Shown one piece after another: positions 28,387-39,300 of a stretch of 64,000 nucleotides of DNA. The stretch comes from Pseudarthrobacter sp. NamB4 (lineage in GTDB: Bacteria; Actinomycetota; Actinomycetes; Actinomycetales; Micrococcaceae). The first letter of the stretch is position 1; each line of letters begins with the position of its first letter. A model generated the notes under the pieces. That model was not told the DNA's origin and ran no database searches. It saw only the letters and a program-made list of their open reading frames with translations. Position numbers and translations under genes: made by a program. The stretch covers positions 124,001-188,000 of the forward strand of contig NZ_VAHM01000007.1 in the NCBI RefSeq assembly GCF_005796185.1, read 5' to 3'.

Positions 28387-29655
28387 TCAGCGTTCGCGCG
28401 TCACCAGGAGCTCATGGGCGCCGGCGGCAGCTGCGCCCATCGATTCCAGCACGCCTATGGTCCGCTGCCTGGTGGCGGCGTCCGCCTCCGGGCCGGTGCA
28501 GGTTCCCTGCGGCACGTCAGAGGCGACCGAACACCAGCGGTAGGGATCCCGGACCATCACTGACGGCGCCCAGGCGAGGTCCGTCGTGGACCATCTGCCC
28601 GCAGAGTCCTGGCCGAACTGTACCCGGACCAGCAGGCCTTCATTGTTTACGACGTGCCGGGGCGAGAGCTCCGTAACGCCGTTGCCCAGCCCGTAGACAA
28701 TCCACGTGCCTTTGTAGTTTTCGATGGGCAGCACGGAATGGGTGTGGTGGCCGTAAACCAGGTTGAACTGTCCGCTGTCCACCAGGGCGTGCGCCACCTC
28801 CTGCTGCTGGGCGTTGGGCGCACTGGCATATTCGTCGCCCGCGTGCATGGCCGCCAGCACGATGTCTGCCCCCAGCGATCGGGCCTTCTCCGCCTTGGCG
28901 ATCATTGCCGGGGCGTCCAGCATGTCCACCTGCCAGGGGTGGTCCGGCACCAGACCGTTGAGTCCGTAGGTTGCTTGGATGAGGGCGACCTTCGCCGCGG
29001 GCGTCTGCAGGATCAGCACCCCCTGCGACTCGGTTTCAGTGCGGTAGGAACCGGTGTGCTTAAGGCCGGCGGCGTCCAACTGGTCGAGGGTGCGCAGCAG
29101 CCCGTCCGTCCCGCGGTCGATGGTGTGGTTGCTGGCCGTTGTACAGGCCTGGTACCCCACCGCCTTTATTGCGGTGATGATCTGCGGCGGAACGTTGAAG
29201 GACGGATAGGCCGAGAACGGTCCCTCCGGTCCCGCCACCGGCGTCTCCTGGTGGCAAATGGCCAGGTCGCTGTTGTCGATGTACCTCCGCTGGCCTTCCA
29301 GGAGCGGTACGAAGTCCCATCCCGGCTTGCCCGCGGCTGCCGCGTCCTGCTCCGCCTGCTGCCACAGCTGGGCATGAACGAGCATGTCGCCCGTGACCAG
29401 TACAGAGGTACAACGCAACACAGGGCAGGCGGGGCCTTTCCCGGGGGTGGGGGTGGGCGTGGGAGCCGGGGTGGAGGCGGAAGGCTGAGCCGCACTGCCG
29501 GTGGGTGCGGCACTGGCGGAGACTGACGCCGTCGGGCGCCGCGCTGCATCATCCTGCTCAGCGGCCAGGCCACAGCCGCCCAGCGCAGCTGCCAGCAGCA
29601 ACGCGGAGACGGCGGCGGGACAATGCGCCGGACCCCCACCGGATCTGTTCCCCAT
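28387..29655 (-). CDS. CapA/PgsA-like metallophosphatase-fold lipoprotein
   Basis: A 422-residue exported protein with a lipoprotein signal (ALLLAAALGGCGLA; Cys at about 28) followed by a Ser/Thr/Pro-rich linker. The CapA domain has VTGDMLVHAQLW, TTASNHTIDRGTDGL, and GHHTHSVLPIENYKG, the ligands of a calcineurin-like fold. CapA relatives take part in poly-gamma-glutamate or capsule formation, but other capA-linked genes (capB/C) are absent, so substrate is unknown. It converges on gatD with a 22-bp gap and diverges from the M3 peptidase gene. Confidence 0.88.
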   Translation of the reverse strand: MGNRSGGGPAHCPAAVSALLLAAALGGCGLAAEQDDAARRPTASVSASAAPTGSAAQPSASTPAPTPTPTPGKGPACPVLRCTSVLVTGDMLVHAQLWQQAEQDAAAAGKPGWDFVPLLEGQRRYIDNSDLAICHQETPVAGPEGPFSAYPSFNVPPQIITAIKAVGYQACTTASNHTIDRGTDGLLRTLDQLDAAGLKHTGSYRTETESQGVLILQTPAAKVALIQATYGLNGLVPDHPWQVDMLDAPAMIAKAEKARSLGADIVLAAMHAGDEYASAPNAQQQEVAHALVDSGQFNLVYGHHTHSVLPIENYKGTWIVYGLGNGVTELSPRHVVNNEGLLVRVQFGQDSAGRWSTTDLAWAPSVMVRDPYRWCSVASDVPQGTCTGPEADAATRQRTIGVLESMGAAAAGAHELLVTRER

Positions 29656-29730
29656 AGGGGCAATTGTAGAGAGGGCAGCGTGGCGTGGCACACATTGAGA
29701 AGCGTGGCATGCTGTGAAAGGTTGTAAGTC

Positions 29731-31743
29731 ATGACCAACCCTCTTTTGGTGCCCAGTCCCCTGCCGTACGGACTGCCGCCCTTCGCTGAGATTGAGACCG
29801 CACACTTCGAAGAAGCCATCGAGGCGGGCTTGGCGGCGCACCTTGAAGAGATCCAGGCCATCGTAGATGATCCATCCCCTGCCACCTTTGAAAACACCGC
29901 GCTGGCGATGGAGCGGTCCGGACGGCTGCTGGAGAGGGCAGCGGCCCCGTTCTTCACGCTGGTCTCCGCTGATGCTTCCGACCCCATCAGGGACCTTGAA
30001 ACGAAACTCTCCCCGCTGTTCTCTGCCCACCAGGACGAGGTGTTCCTCAACCGGGGGCTTTTCGAGCGCTTCGCCTCAATTGATACCGCAGGATGCGACG
30101 CCGAGTCCGCGCGCCTGGTGGAGGAATACCTCAAGGAGTTCCGGCAGTCCGGTATCCAGCTCGACGCAGCGGGCCAGGAAAGGCTCAGGGCGATCAACGC
30201 CGAGCTGGCCCGGCTGGGTACTGAATTTGGCCAGCGGGTCAAGGAAGGGATGAAGTCGGCGGCACTGCTGCTGGATGACGCTGCGGAGCTGGCGGGCCTG
30301 GCGCCGGATGACATTGCCGGTGCTGCCGAGGCTGCCCGCGCGGCCGGGCATGACGGAAAGTTCCTGCTGACCCTCATCCAGCCCAGCAACCAGCCGGCCC
30401 TGTCTGTCCTGGAAGACCGCGGAGTCCGCCGTCGGCTGTTCAAAGCGTCGGTGGCCAGAGGCAGCGGCGGCGGAAGCCTTGATGTGCTGGACCTGGCCAC
30501 GTCGATGGGCCGGCTCCGCGCGGAAAAGGCAGTTCTGCTCGGCTTCGCCAACTACGCCGAGCTGGTGGTGGACCGGCAGACCGCTCCGGACTTCGAGTCC
30601 GTGCAATCAATGCTCAACAGGATGGCACCGGCAGCGGTCCGCAACGCTGAGGCCGAGGCCGCAGCCCTGGCAGAGGTCGCAGGGCATCCGCTGGAGGCCT
30701 GGGACTGGGCCTTCTACTCTGCGAAGGTCCGGCGCGAGAAGTACGACGTGGACGAGCAGGCCCTTCGCCCCTACTTCGAGCTGGACCGGGTGTTGGAGGA
30801 CGGCGTTTTCTTTGCGGCCAAGTCCCTCTACGGCATTACCTTTCACGAGCGGCAGGACCTGGTTGGGTACCACCCGGACGTGCGCGTCTGGGAGGTCCGG
30901 GATGAGGACGGCATGGGACTGGGCCTGTTTTTGGGCGACTATTACACCCGGGAGTCAAAGCGGGGCGGCGCCTGGATGAACTCCCTGGTGGAGCAGTCTG
31001 CGCTGCTGGGCACCAAACCGGTGGTCATCAATAACCTGAATATCTCGAAGCCGCCTGCAGGCGAACCTACCCTCCTGACGCTGGACGAACTGCGCACCAC
31101 CTTCCATGAGTTCGGCCACGCCCTGCACGGCCTGTTTTCGAACGTAACCTACCCGCGGTTTTCGGGCACGTCGGTCCCCAGGGATTTCGTTGAGTACCCG
31201 TCCCAGGTCAACGAGATGTGGATTATGTGGCCCGAGGTGCTGGCCAATTATGCCCGCCACCATGCCACGGGTGAGCCGCTGCCGGAGGAGGTTGTCCGGA
31301 AACTGAACGCGTCGCGGCTGTGGGGCGAGGGTTTTGCCACCACGGAGTACCTCGGCGCTGCCCTGCTGGATCTTGCGTGGCATGTGCTTGAGCCCAGCGA
31401 AGTTCCGGAGGACGCCCTGGAGTTCGAGGCAAAGGCCCTCGCCGCGGCAGGAATCGCCCATCCCCTGATCCCGCCCAGGTACAGGACCGGCTACTTCCAG
31501 CACGTCTTCGCCGGCGCGGGGTACGCCGCCGGCTACTACTCCTATATCTGGAGCGAGGTCCTGGACGCCGAGACCGTCGACTGGTTCACTGAAAACGGCG
31601 GCCTCGCCCGTGCCAACGGTGAACGCTTCCGTCAGGAGCTCCTCAGCCGAGGCAACAGCCGTGACCCCTTGGAGTCCTTCCGCAAGCTCCGCGGCCGGGA
31701 AGCACAACTAGGGCCCCTCCTGAAGCGCCGCGGCCTTGAGTAA
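29731..31743 (+). CDS. M3-family zinc metallopeptidase (peptidyl-dipeptidase Dcp-like)
   Basis: A 670-residue cytoplasmic oligopeptidase with zinc motif HEFGH at 459-463 (TTFHEFGHALHGLF) and the downstream substrate-binding VEYPSQVNEMW, TGYFQHVFAGAGYAAGYYSY. The arrangement matches Dcp, which removes C-terminal dipeptides, rather than oligopeptidase F. ATG start with AAAGGTTG upstream. It is convergent with pdxS, with a hairpin in the gap. Confidence 0.95.
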   Translation: MTNPLLVPSPLPYGLPPFAEIETAHFEEAIEAGLAAHLEEIQAIVDDPSPATFENTALAMERSGRLLERAAAPFFTLVSADASDPIRDLETKLSPLFSAHQDEVFLNRGLFERFASIDTAGCDAESARLVEEYLKEFRQSGIQLDAAGQERLRAINAELARLGTEFGQRVKEGMKSAALLLDDAAELAGLAPDDIAGAAEAARAAGHDGKFLLTLIQPSNQPALSVLEDRGVRRRLFKASVARGSGGGSLDVLDLATSMGRLRAEKAVLLGFANYAELVVDRQTAPDFESVQSMLNRMAPAAVRNAEAEAAALAEVAGHPLEAWDWAFYSAKVRREKYDVDEQALRPYFELDRVLEDGVFFAAKSLYGITFHERQDLVGYHPDVRVWEVRDEDGMGLGLFLGDYYTRESKRGGAWMNSLVEQSALLGTKPVVINNLNISKPPAGEPTLLTLDELRTTFHEFGHALHGLFSNVTYPRFSGTSVPRDFVEYPSQVNEMWIMWPEVLANYARHHATGEPLPEEVVRKLNASRLWGEGFATTEYLGAALLDLAWHVLEPSEVPEDALEFEAKALAAAGIAHPLIPPRYRTGYFQHVFAGAGYAAGYYSYIWSEVLDAETVDWFTENGGLARANGERFRQELLSRGNSRDPLESFRKLRGREAQLGPLLKRRGLE

Positions 31744-31778
31744 AGCGCGGTACCCCTTACCCCACCCCACTTAAAGAA

Positions 31779-31827
31779 GTACGACGCCAGTCCCCCACCC
31801 AAAAAGGGCGAGAAACCGGCGTCGTAC
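31779..31827. terminator. Hairpin between the M3 peptidase and pdxS genes
   Basis: GTACGACGCC (31779-31788) pairs with GGCGTCGTAC (31818-31827) around a 29-nt loop. A second weak hairpin (CTCTCTT/AAGAGAG, 31855-31876) lies beside it. They may serve as transcript ends for the converging genes; neither is a classic terminator. Confidence 0.5.
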
Positions 31828-31937
31828 ATACTGCTTGGAGACAATCGCGCCTAACTCTCTTGGCTTAATAAGAGAGACTGCAGAGGCTCCATCAACGAGG
31901 CGCCCTGGCGCCGAGTTTATGGAGAAGTGCCCCAGCG

Positions 31938-32864
31938 CTACCAGCCGCGTTCGGCCAGGCGGTGCGGCTGGGGGATCTCGTCGACGTTGATGCCCACCAT
32001 GGCTTCGCCCAGGCCGCGGGAGGCCTTGGCGATGACGTCCGGGTCGTCGAAGAAGGTGGTGGCCTTCACGACGGCGGCCGCGCGCTGGGCCGGGTTGCCG
32101 GACTTGAAGATGCCGGAGCCGACGAACACGCCGTCGGCACCGAGCTGCATCATCATGGCAGCGTCAGCCGGGGTGGCGATGCCGCCGGCGGTGAACAGTA
32201 CCACGGGAAGCTTGCCGGCAGCGGCGACTTCCTTGACCAGTTCGTACGGGGCCTGCAGTTCCTTGGCCGCCACGTACAGCTCGTCCTCGGGCAGGGCTGC
32301 GAGCTTGGCGATCTCGGAGCGGATCTGGCGCATGTGCCCGGTGGCGTTGGAGACATCACCGGTACCGGCCTCGCCCTTGGAGCGGATCATTGCCGCGCCC
32401 TCGTTGATGCGGCGCAGGGCCTCACCAAGGTTGGTGGCACCGCACACGAACGGAACGGTGAAGTTCCACTTGTCGATGTGGTTCACGTAGTCGGCCGGGG
32501 TGAGGACCTCGGACTCGTCAATGTAGTCCACGCCCAGGGACTGCAGGACCTGGGCCTCGACGAAGTGGCCGATCCGGGCCTTGGCCATGACCGGGATGGA
32601 CACGGCGTCGATGATCTGGTCGATCATGTCGGGATCGGACATGCGGGACACGCCGCCCTGGGCCCGGATATCGGCCGGAACGCGTTCCAGCGCCATTACA
32701 GCAACGGCACCGGCATCCTCGGCGATGCGGGCCTGTTCGACGTTGACGACGTCCATGATGACGCCGCCCTTGAGCATCTCAGCCATGCCCCGCTTCACGC
32801 GGCTGCTGCCCGTGACGCTGTTCGCGGACGAACCGGCCTCGCTGCTTACATCAGGTGTAGACAC
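31938..32864 (-). CDS. pdxS: Pyridoxal 5'-phosphate synthase lyase subunit PdxS
   Basis: Builds PLP from ribose 5-phosphate, glyceraldehyde 3-phosphate and ammonia in a dodecamer with PdxT. A TIM barrel with [40 protein letters not shown] and [14 protein letters not shown] (active-site lysines), and [19 protein letters not shown] near the phosphate site. The GTG at 32864 follows AGGGG by 5 nt; an upstream in-frame ATG would add residues with no conservation. 308 residues. Confidence 0.97.
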   Translation of the reverse strand: MSTPDVSSEAGSSANSVTGSSRVKRGMAEMLKGGVIMDVVNVEQARIAEDAGAVAVMALERVPADIRAQGGVSRMSDPDMIDQIIDAVSIPVMAKARIGHFVEAQVLQSLGVDYIDESEVLTPADYVNHIDKWNFTVPFVCGATNLGEALRRINEGAAMIRSKGEAGTGDVSNATGHMRQIRSEIAKLAALPEDELYVAAKELQAPYELVKEVAAAGKLPVVLFTAGGIATPADAAMMMQLGADGVFVGSGIFKSGNPAQRAAAVVKATTFFDDPDVIAKASRGLGEAMVGINVDEIPQPHRLAERGW

Positions 32865-33008
32865 AAAAACCCCTATGGGTAGATAGATGACCTTCGCCGG
32901 GCGTGCAGGCGGCATGCAGATGCCGGACTGTGCACACACGGATTGCCGGATCCATTGACCGGGCAGTCCTAATACTAGTCCCCTCGCGCCCGGCCGGCTT
33001 AATCTCGC

Positions 33009-33632
33009 TTAATCGGCCGGTGACGGCTCCGCCAAGGCCTGCCGCCGCACGGACACGACGCGCTGGATGACCGTGACCAAGCTGGCCAGGGCAAGCAGGA
33101 CCAGGGTCACCAGGAGCACCACCGGCGGGAGTCCCATGCCGATGAGTCCTGTGACCACCAGGACGGAGACAAGCCGCTCCGCCCGTTCGGCAATGCCGAT
33201 GTTGGCGGTGAAGCCCAGCGATTCGGCTTTGGCCCTGGCATAGGAAACCACCATTCCCAGCACCAGGCAGACCATGGCTGCGACGGCGATGGGAACGTTG
33301 GCGCCGCCGGTGAAGAACCAGACGGCGAGCCCGGCGAACAGGGCGCCGTCGGCGATTCGGTCCAGGGTTGAGTCGAGGAAGTTCCCCCAACGGCTTTTCA
33401 CGTCCTGCATCCTGGCCATGATGCCGTCGAGCACGTCGGAGAAGATGAAGGCGGTGATGAACAGCGTTCCCCACAGCAGCTGCCCCAGTGGATAGAAAAC
33501 CAGGGCACCCACCACCACTCCGGCGGTGCCGATGACCGTCACAGCGTCAGGGGAAACACCGATCCGGAGAAGCCAGCGGGCCAACGGGGTAAACAGTGCG
33601 GTGAAGAAACCGCGGGCGTGCCTATTCAGCAT
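33009..33632 (-). CDS. pgsA: Phosphatidylinositol phosphate synthase (CDP-alcohol phosphatidyltransferase)
   Basis: A 207-residue integral membrane enzyme that joins CDP-diacylglycerol to inositol phosphate. The full CDP-OH-P motif is present in D-V-L-D-G-I-M-A-R followed by G-N-F-L-D-S-T-L-D (four catalytic Asp, in SDVLDGIMAR and GNFLDSTLDR), with about six membrane helices. ATG at 33632 overlaps the HIT stop by 11 bp. In many actinobacteria acyltransferase and mannosyltransferase genes for PIM synthesis follow; here they do not, and pdxS comes next. Confidence 0.92.
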   Translation of the reverse strand: MLNRHARGFFTALFTPLARWLLRIGVSPDAVTVIGTAGVVVGALVFYPLGQLLWGTLFITAFIFSDVLDGIMARMQDVKSRWGNFLDSTLDRIADGALFAGLAVWFFTGGANVPIAVAAMVCLVLGMVVSYARAKAESLGFTANIGIAERAERLVSVLVVTGLIGMGLPPVVLLVTLVLLALASLVTVIQRVVSVRRQALAEPSPAD

Positions 33633-34209
33633 CCGTCTCCCCAGGCCAGGCGTCGGCCACCTGCTGTCGGACCTCGTCCAGCGTCTGCGTGATGGCCTTG
33701 GTCTGGGCGATGATGGGGAAGAAGTTCCCGTCGCCGCCCCAGCGCGGAACGACGTGCTGGTGCAGGTGCGCGGCGATGCCTGCGCCGCCCACCACGCCCT
33801 GGTTCATTCCCAGGTTGAAGCCGCCCGGATTGGCCACTTTCCGCAGGACCCGCATTGCCGTCTGCGTGAGGTCGGCGAACTCCAGGGTTTCATCGGCCGT
33901 CAGGTCGGTGTAGTCCGGAACGTGCCGGTACGGGCACACCAGGAGGTGGCCGGGATTGTAGGGAAACAGGTTAAGCACCACGTAGCAGGTCTTTCCGCGG
34001 TGAACGATGAGGGCTTCCTCGTCCGTCCTTGCCGGGCCGACGCAGAACGGGCAATCGTCCTCATTCTTGAACTGGTGCTGCCCGCCCTTGATGTACGCCA
34101 GGCGGTGCGGAGTCCACAGGCGCTGGAAGGCGTCCGGGACACCGGCGAGGTCAAAGTCGTCGGTAACGCCGGCATCCCCTGGATACCCTGCGCCTGTGTT
34201 CTCCTGCAC
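33622..34209 (-). CDS. HIT-domain nucleotide hydrolase/transferase
   Basis: A 195-residue histidine-triad protein with the motif HLHQHVVPRW and DCPFCVGP, the Cys-containing entry typical of the actinobacterial AP4A-phosphorylase-like group. NLFPYNPGHLLVCPYRHV is the conserved central segment. GTG start at 34209. It lies between thrS and pgsA, 18 bp after thrS, in an order conserved across actinobacteria. Substrate is likely a dinucleoside polyphosphate but not proven. Confidence 0.92.
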   Translation of the reverse strand: MQENTGAGYPGDAGVTDDFDLAGVPDAFQRLWTPHRLAYIKGGQHQFKNEDDCPFCVGPARTDEEALIVHRGKTCYVVLNLFPYNPGHLLVCPYRHVPDYTDLTADETLEFADLTQTAMRVLRKVANPGGFNLGMNQGVVGGAGIAAHLHQHVVPRWGGDGNFFPIIAQTKAITQTLDEVRQQVADAWPGETDAE

Positions 34210-34227
34210 CGTGCTTTTCCGTTTCCG

Positions 34228-36237
34228 CTAGCTGGTCCGGTTACGGACGGCTTCCGTGATCCGCTTGACCGCCTCTGCCACCGGCACCCCGTTGTCCTGG
34301 CTTCCATCACGGAAGCGGAAGGAGACAGCGCCTGCCTCGGCGTCGTCGCCACCGGCGATCAATACGAACGGGATCTTGTCCTTGCTGGCAGTACGGATCT
34401 TCTTCGGGAACCTGTCGGAAGAAATGTCCACCTCGGCACGGATACCGGCGGCCTTCAGCCGGTCCACAACGTCGAACATGTACTCGTTGAAGGTCTCCGC
34501 CACCGGGATGCCCACCACCTGGACGGGAGCGAGCCAGGCAGGGAAGGCGCCGGCGTAGTGCTCCGTGAGCACGCCCATGAACCGCTCCACGGACCCGAAA
34601 AGCGCCCGGTGGATCATCACGGGACGCTGGCGGCTCCCGTCAGCGGCCTGGAATTCGAGCTCGAAGCGTTCGGGCAGGTTGAAGTCCAGCTGGATAGTGG
34701 ACATCTGCCAGGTGCGTCCCAGTGCGTCCTTGGCCTGCACGGAGATCTTGGGGCCGTAGAAGGCTGCTCCGCCCGGATCCGGCACGAGCTCCAGCCCTGA
34801 CTCCTGCGCCACCTCGGCGAGGGTCCTGGTGGCTTCCTCCCAGGTGGCGTCGTCGCCCACGTACTTCTCAGGGTCCTTGGTGGACAGTTCCAGGTAGAAG
34901 TCGTTAAGTCCGTAATCCTTAAGCAGGTCCAGGACGAAAGTGAGTGTCTTGGTGAGCTCGTCCTTCATCTGCTCGCGGGTGCAGTAGATGTGGGCGTCGT
35001 CCTGTGTCATGCCGCGCACGCGGGTGAGCCCGTGCACCACGCCCGACTTCTCGTACCGGTAAACAGAGCCGAACTCGAAGAGGCGCAGGGGCAGTTCGCG
35101 GTAGGAGCGTCCGCGGGAACGGAAGATCAGGTTGTGCATCGGGCAGTTCATCGGCTTCAGGTAGTAGTCCTGGCCGGGCTTACGCACAGTGCCGTCCTCG
35201 TTGAGTTCGGCATCAACGTGCATCGCCGGGAACATGCCGTCCCGGTACCAGTCAAGGTGGCCTGAAACCTCGTAGAGGTGGCCCTTGGTGATGTGGGGGG
35301 TGTAGACGAACTCGTAGCCGGCTTCGACGTGGCGCTGCCGGGAGTAGTCCTCCATCTCCTTGCGGATGATGCCGCCCTTGGGGTGGAACACCGGCAGGCC
35401 TGAGCCGAGCTCGTCCGGGAAGGAGAACAGGTCCAGCTCGGAGCCAAGCTTGCGGTGGTCACGCCGTTCTGCCTCGGCGATCCGCTCCTGGTAGGCCTTG
35501 AGGGCCTCCTTGGTGGGCCAGGCAGTGCCGTAAATCCGCTGCAGCTGCTGGTTTTTCTGGTTGCCCAGCCAGTAGGCGGAGGATGAGCGGGTCAGGGCGA
35601 AGGCGTTGGAGATGAGCTTGGTATTGGGCAGGTGGGGCCCGCGGCAGAGGTCGCACCATACTGCGGTTCCGTCCTTGCGCTCCACGTTGTCGTAGATGGT
35701 GATGTCGCCGGCACCGACCTCGACATTGACGCCTTCACCGGCCTCAGCGACGTCGTTCTTCTTGCCCAGGAGTTCGAGCTTGTAGGGCTCGTTCTTCATG
35801 GCTTCGCGGGCTTCATCCTCATTCACCACGCGGCGGACGAACTTCTGGTTCTGGTTAATGATCTTCTGCATCATCTTCTCGAGGGTTTTGAGGTCCTCGG
35901 GAGTGAACGGCTCAGCAACGTCGAAATCGAAGTAGAAACCGTCGGTGATGTACGGGCCGATGCCCAGCTTGGCGTCCGGCCGCAGCTGCTGCACAGCCTG
36001 GGCCATGACATGGGCGGTTGAGTGCCGGAGCACGTTCAGTCCATCAGGGGAATCGATGGTAACGCCCTCAACCTCTGCGCCTTCCGGCAGCTCCTGGTCC
36101 AGGTCCTTCAGCTCGCCGTTGACGCGGGCCACAACAACATCACGGCGCTCAAAGAAGAGTTCCGCACCGGTTGTCCCGGTAGTCACCTTGGTCTCTTCGC
36201 CATCGACGAGAAGGGTGATCTGCTGGGCATCTGACAC
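34228..36237 (-). CDS. thrS: Threonyl-tRNA synthetase
   Basis: A 669-residue class II enzyme. TGS domain at the N-terminus, editing domain with HSTAH and CRGPH zinc-type ligands, catalytic core with [10 protein letters not shown] (zinc Cys) and motif 2 [18 protein letters not shown], and a C-terminal anticodon domain. GTG start at 36237 ([15 protein letters not shown]). It heads the thrS-HIT-pgsA transcript. The 116-bp gap upstream includes TTGACG (a possible -35) but no clear -10. Confidence 0.98.
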   Translation of the reverse strand: MSDAQQITLLVDGEETKVTTGTTGAELFFERRDVVVARVNGELKDLDQELPEGAEVEGVTIDSPDGLNVLRHSTAHVMAQAVQQLRPDAKLGIGPYITDGFYFDFDVAEPFTPEDLKTLEKMMQKIINQNQKFVRRVVNEDEAREAMKNEPYKLELLGKKNDVAEAGEGVNVEVGAGDITIYDNVERKDGTAVWCDLCRGPHLPNTKLISNAFALTRSSSAYWLGNQKNQQLQRIYGTAWPTKEALKAYQERIAEAERRDHRKLGSELDLFSFPDELGSGLPVFHPKGGIIRKEMEDYSRQRHVEAGYEFVYTPHITKGHLYEVSGHLDWYRDGMFPAMHVDAELNEDGTVRKPGQDYYLKPMNCPMHNLIFRSRGRSYRELPLRLFEFGSVYRYEKSGVVHGLTRVRGMTQDDAHIYCTREQMKDELTKTLTFVLDLLKDYGLNDFYLELSTKDPEKYVGDDATWEEATRTLAEVAQESGLELVPDPGGAAFYGPKISVQAKDALGRTWQMSTIQLDFNLPERFELEFQAADGSRQRPVMIHRALFGSVERFMGVLTEHYAGAFPAWLAPVQVVGIPVAETFNEYMFDVVDRLKAAGIRAEVDISSDRFPKKIRTASKDKIPFVLIAGGDDAEAGAVSFRFRDGSQDNGVPVAEAVKRITEAVRNRTS

Positions 36238-36353
36238 GGGTGTCTCCTATTCAAAGTTAAGGCTTCATAGCTTGTGGCGTACGGGGACCACAGCCAGCCA
36301 TCGTCAATGCTATCGGTTCCGTTCGGGCCCGACCAACGCGGCACACGGGTGGA

Positions 36354-39300
36354 TCAGCCGCTGAATCCGGTAATGGCAAGGCTCCTGGTGATTCCGTCGA
36401 GGGGGTGAGCGCCCACGGGTTCCTGCGGCTGGGAATCCTTGAAAGGCAGGGTATCCGTTTGGCTCAGGTCCCAGGCCATGCTCGCGCTGAGGCTGATCCC
36501 CCGCGGTCCTGTCCGCCGGGTAGTGCCACAGATCAGCAGCAGCCGGGTGCCAAACAGGAGCATTCCGGCCTTTTCCTGCGCCTCGTGGAAGAAGACGGAA
36601 TCGATGCAGCCTGTGCCGTCGTCGATGCTGATGAAAACCACCCTCCTGCCGCCGCGCATGGGTGGCGTCTGGGTTGCCACGCGCACCCCGGCCACCAACA
36701 CCTCGGTTCCGTTGCGCAGGTTCAGGAGTTTGTCCGCCGTGGTGACTCCAAGCCTGTTGAGCATGGGCCGGTGGCTGTCCATCAGATGACTGCTGACGTC
36801 AACCGCCATCAGGTCAAGCTCGGCACGGACATTGTCCACCAGCGAAGGTGCCGGCAACCCGGGTTTGACGTTGCGCAGCTCAACATCACCCAGCGGCAGG
36901 GACAGCTGACCCTCAATGACCTCCACTCCCTTCCGCCCATTGCCGGAAACCTGGAGCTTCTGCAGATGATGGACCAGATCGGCCCGGTTGGCAGTCCCTC
37001 CTGCTTCCCGGTGCAGTGAGTCAAAAGCCCCCAGTTGGGCAAGCCGCCTGATACTGGGCTTGCTGATTCTTGATCTTGCCCTGAGGTCAGCCAGAGAGTC
37101 GTAGGGCTGGCCGGCAACAATCCGCTTCAGCTCCGTTGCCGACAATCCGTAAATGCCTTTCAGGCTCAGCCTGATACCAAGCTTTCCAGCGTCCCGGCCT
37201 TCCTCAATCCGCTCCACCCGGTATTCAGCCTTGCTGCGGTTGATGTCCAAGGGCAGGATCGGAATGCCGAGGCGCCGGGCTTCCGCCACCAGCAGCCGTT
37301 TGGGGTACATGCCCGGATCGTGCTCCCACAGCCCGGCAAGGAAAGCCTCAGGGTGGTGCGCCTTCAGCCAGGCGGACTGGTAGGTGGGCACGGCAAAAGC
37401 GGCACCATGCGCTTTGCAGAACCCGAAGCTGGCAAAGGACTTCAAAGTGTCCCAGACCTTGTCCACGACGTCAGGCAAAAAACCCTTCGCTTTGGCCCCC
37501 CGACGGAAAAACTCCTCAACCTGGGACTCCCCCACTTCATTGCTCAAAGCCCTGCGGAACTCATCCGCTTTTGCCAGCCCACACCCGGTCATGACGTCGA
37601 GGGTCCTCAGGATCTGTTCATGGAAAACAGTCACCCCGTGGGTTTCCTTCAGCACCGGCTTCAGCAGGGGATGCGGGTAGACCTCGGGGGAAAAACCGTG
37701 CCGGTGTTCCAAAAAGGGCCGGACCATGTCCGACTTCATGGGCCCTGGTCGGAACAGCGAAATATCGATAATGAGGTCGTTGAACTCCCTGGGGGCCATC
37801 TTGCCGATCAGTTCACGCTGGCCGGGGGATTCGATCTGGAAGCAGCCCAGCGTATGGGTGCTCCTGATGAGTTCAAAGGTGGCTTCGTCATCCAGGGGGA
37901 CGGCATTGAGGTCGATGTGTCCGTTGTCAGCAATGTAGTCCGGTCCGGCCCCGTCCGGGCCGGGCGAATGCCTGCCGGCAGCCACCACTTCCTTTTTTGA
38001 GGGATGGATGCGGATGATTTCCCGGACGGCAAAGGCCATGGCGCTTTGCATCCTGACACCCAGGACGTCGAGCTTGAGCATGCCCATGGGGTCCATGTCG
38101 TGCTTGTCGAACTGGCTCATGGGCAGGCCCAGTCCGCTGGGCTGCACAGGAGTGCGGTCCAGGAGGGTTGCATCGCCCAGGATTACCCCGCAGGGATGCA
38201 TCGAGATGTGGCGGGGCAGCCTGTCCAGGCGTTCCGTCAGGTCAACCAGCAGGTCGAGTTGCTGGTTTCCGTGCACGTCCCGCTGTTCCACCCGGCCGGC
38301 AAATTCCCGGAGTTCGGGTTTCTCCTGGAGTGCCTCGCGGAACTTCCGCGCCGAAAACCGCCACAGCTGCTTGGCAATCTCCCCGACCTCGCCGTTGTCC
38401 ATGCCCAGCGCCATCCCGGCATCCCGGACGGCTCCCCTGGCACGGTAGCCATTCTGCATGCTCATCAACGTGACCCGTTCGGCACCGAAGCGTTCAAAGA
38501 TGCGGTGGTAGACGTTGTGCCGCTCAGCGCTTTCAACGTCGATGTCGATGTCCGGAAGGGTTGCACGGTCCTGCGACAGGAAGCGTTCGAAGATCAGGTC
38601 ATGCTGCAGGGGGTTCACATGGCTGACATCCATCAGATAGTTGACCAGGCTTGAGGCACCGGATCCCCTGGCTGCTGCCCGCACGCCCATCTCCTGGATC
38701 ATGCGTGATACTTCTGCAACGGTCAGGAAGTAGGAGGAAAAGCCAAGATTCCTGATGATGCCTAGTTCGTGGTCCAGCCGGGCAAGCATGGTTGTGGCCT
38801 CAGCACCCCTGATACCCGGGAACCTCCTGTCGACTCCAGCCTGGCAGCGCTGGACCAGTTCAACGTGCGGATCCTGGCTGATCCCGACGACAGAAGCTTC
38901 AGGCACCACCGGCTGCTTCCATCCCATATCGGAGACCGGATCAATACGGCAAAGGTCCGCGAGCGCCTCGGTCTGTGCCATTAGCTGTTTGAGGTCAGCG
39001 GCGCCATAACCTGCCGCAGCAATAATTTCCTTACCGAGCCGGAGCATCTCATCCGGGGATTTCAGCCAACCCTGGCCAGTGGGCTGGAGCAGGGGTTCAC
39101 CGGCAAGTTCAGGGAGGGATTTCAGGGTGCGGGCTGAGTCGAGCACATCGGCGGTGGGTGCCCCGTCTGCAGCGCAGTACCTGACGGCGTTGGTCAGGAT
39201 GGCCGGAATATGGTGCTCTTCGGCCAGCTTCAGCATGCGGACAGCGTGGGCTGTGCTTAAAGGCTTCCCTGGTGCGCTGAGCTGGGAAACAGTCTCGGCT

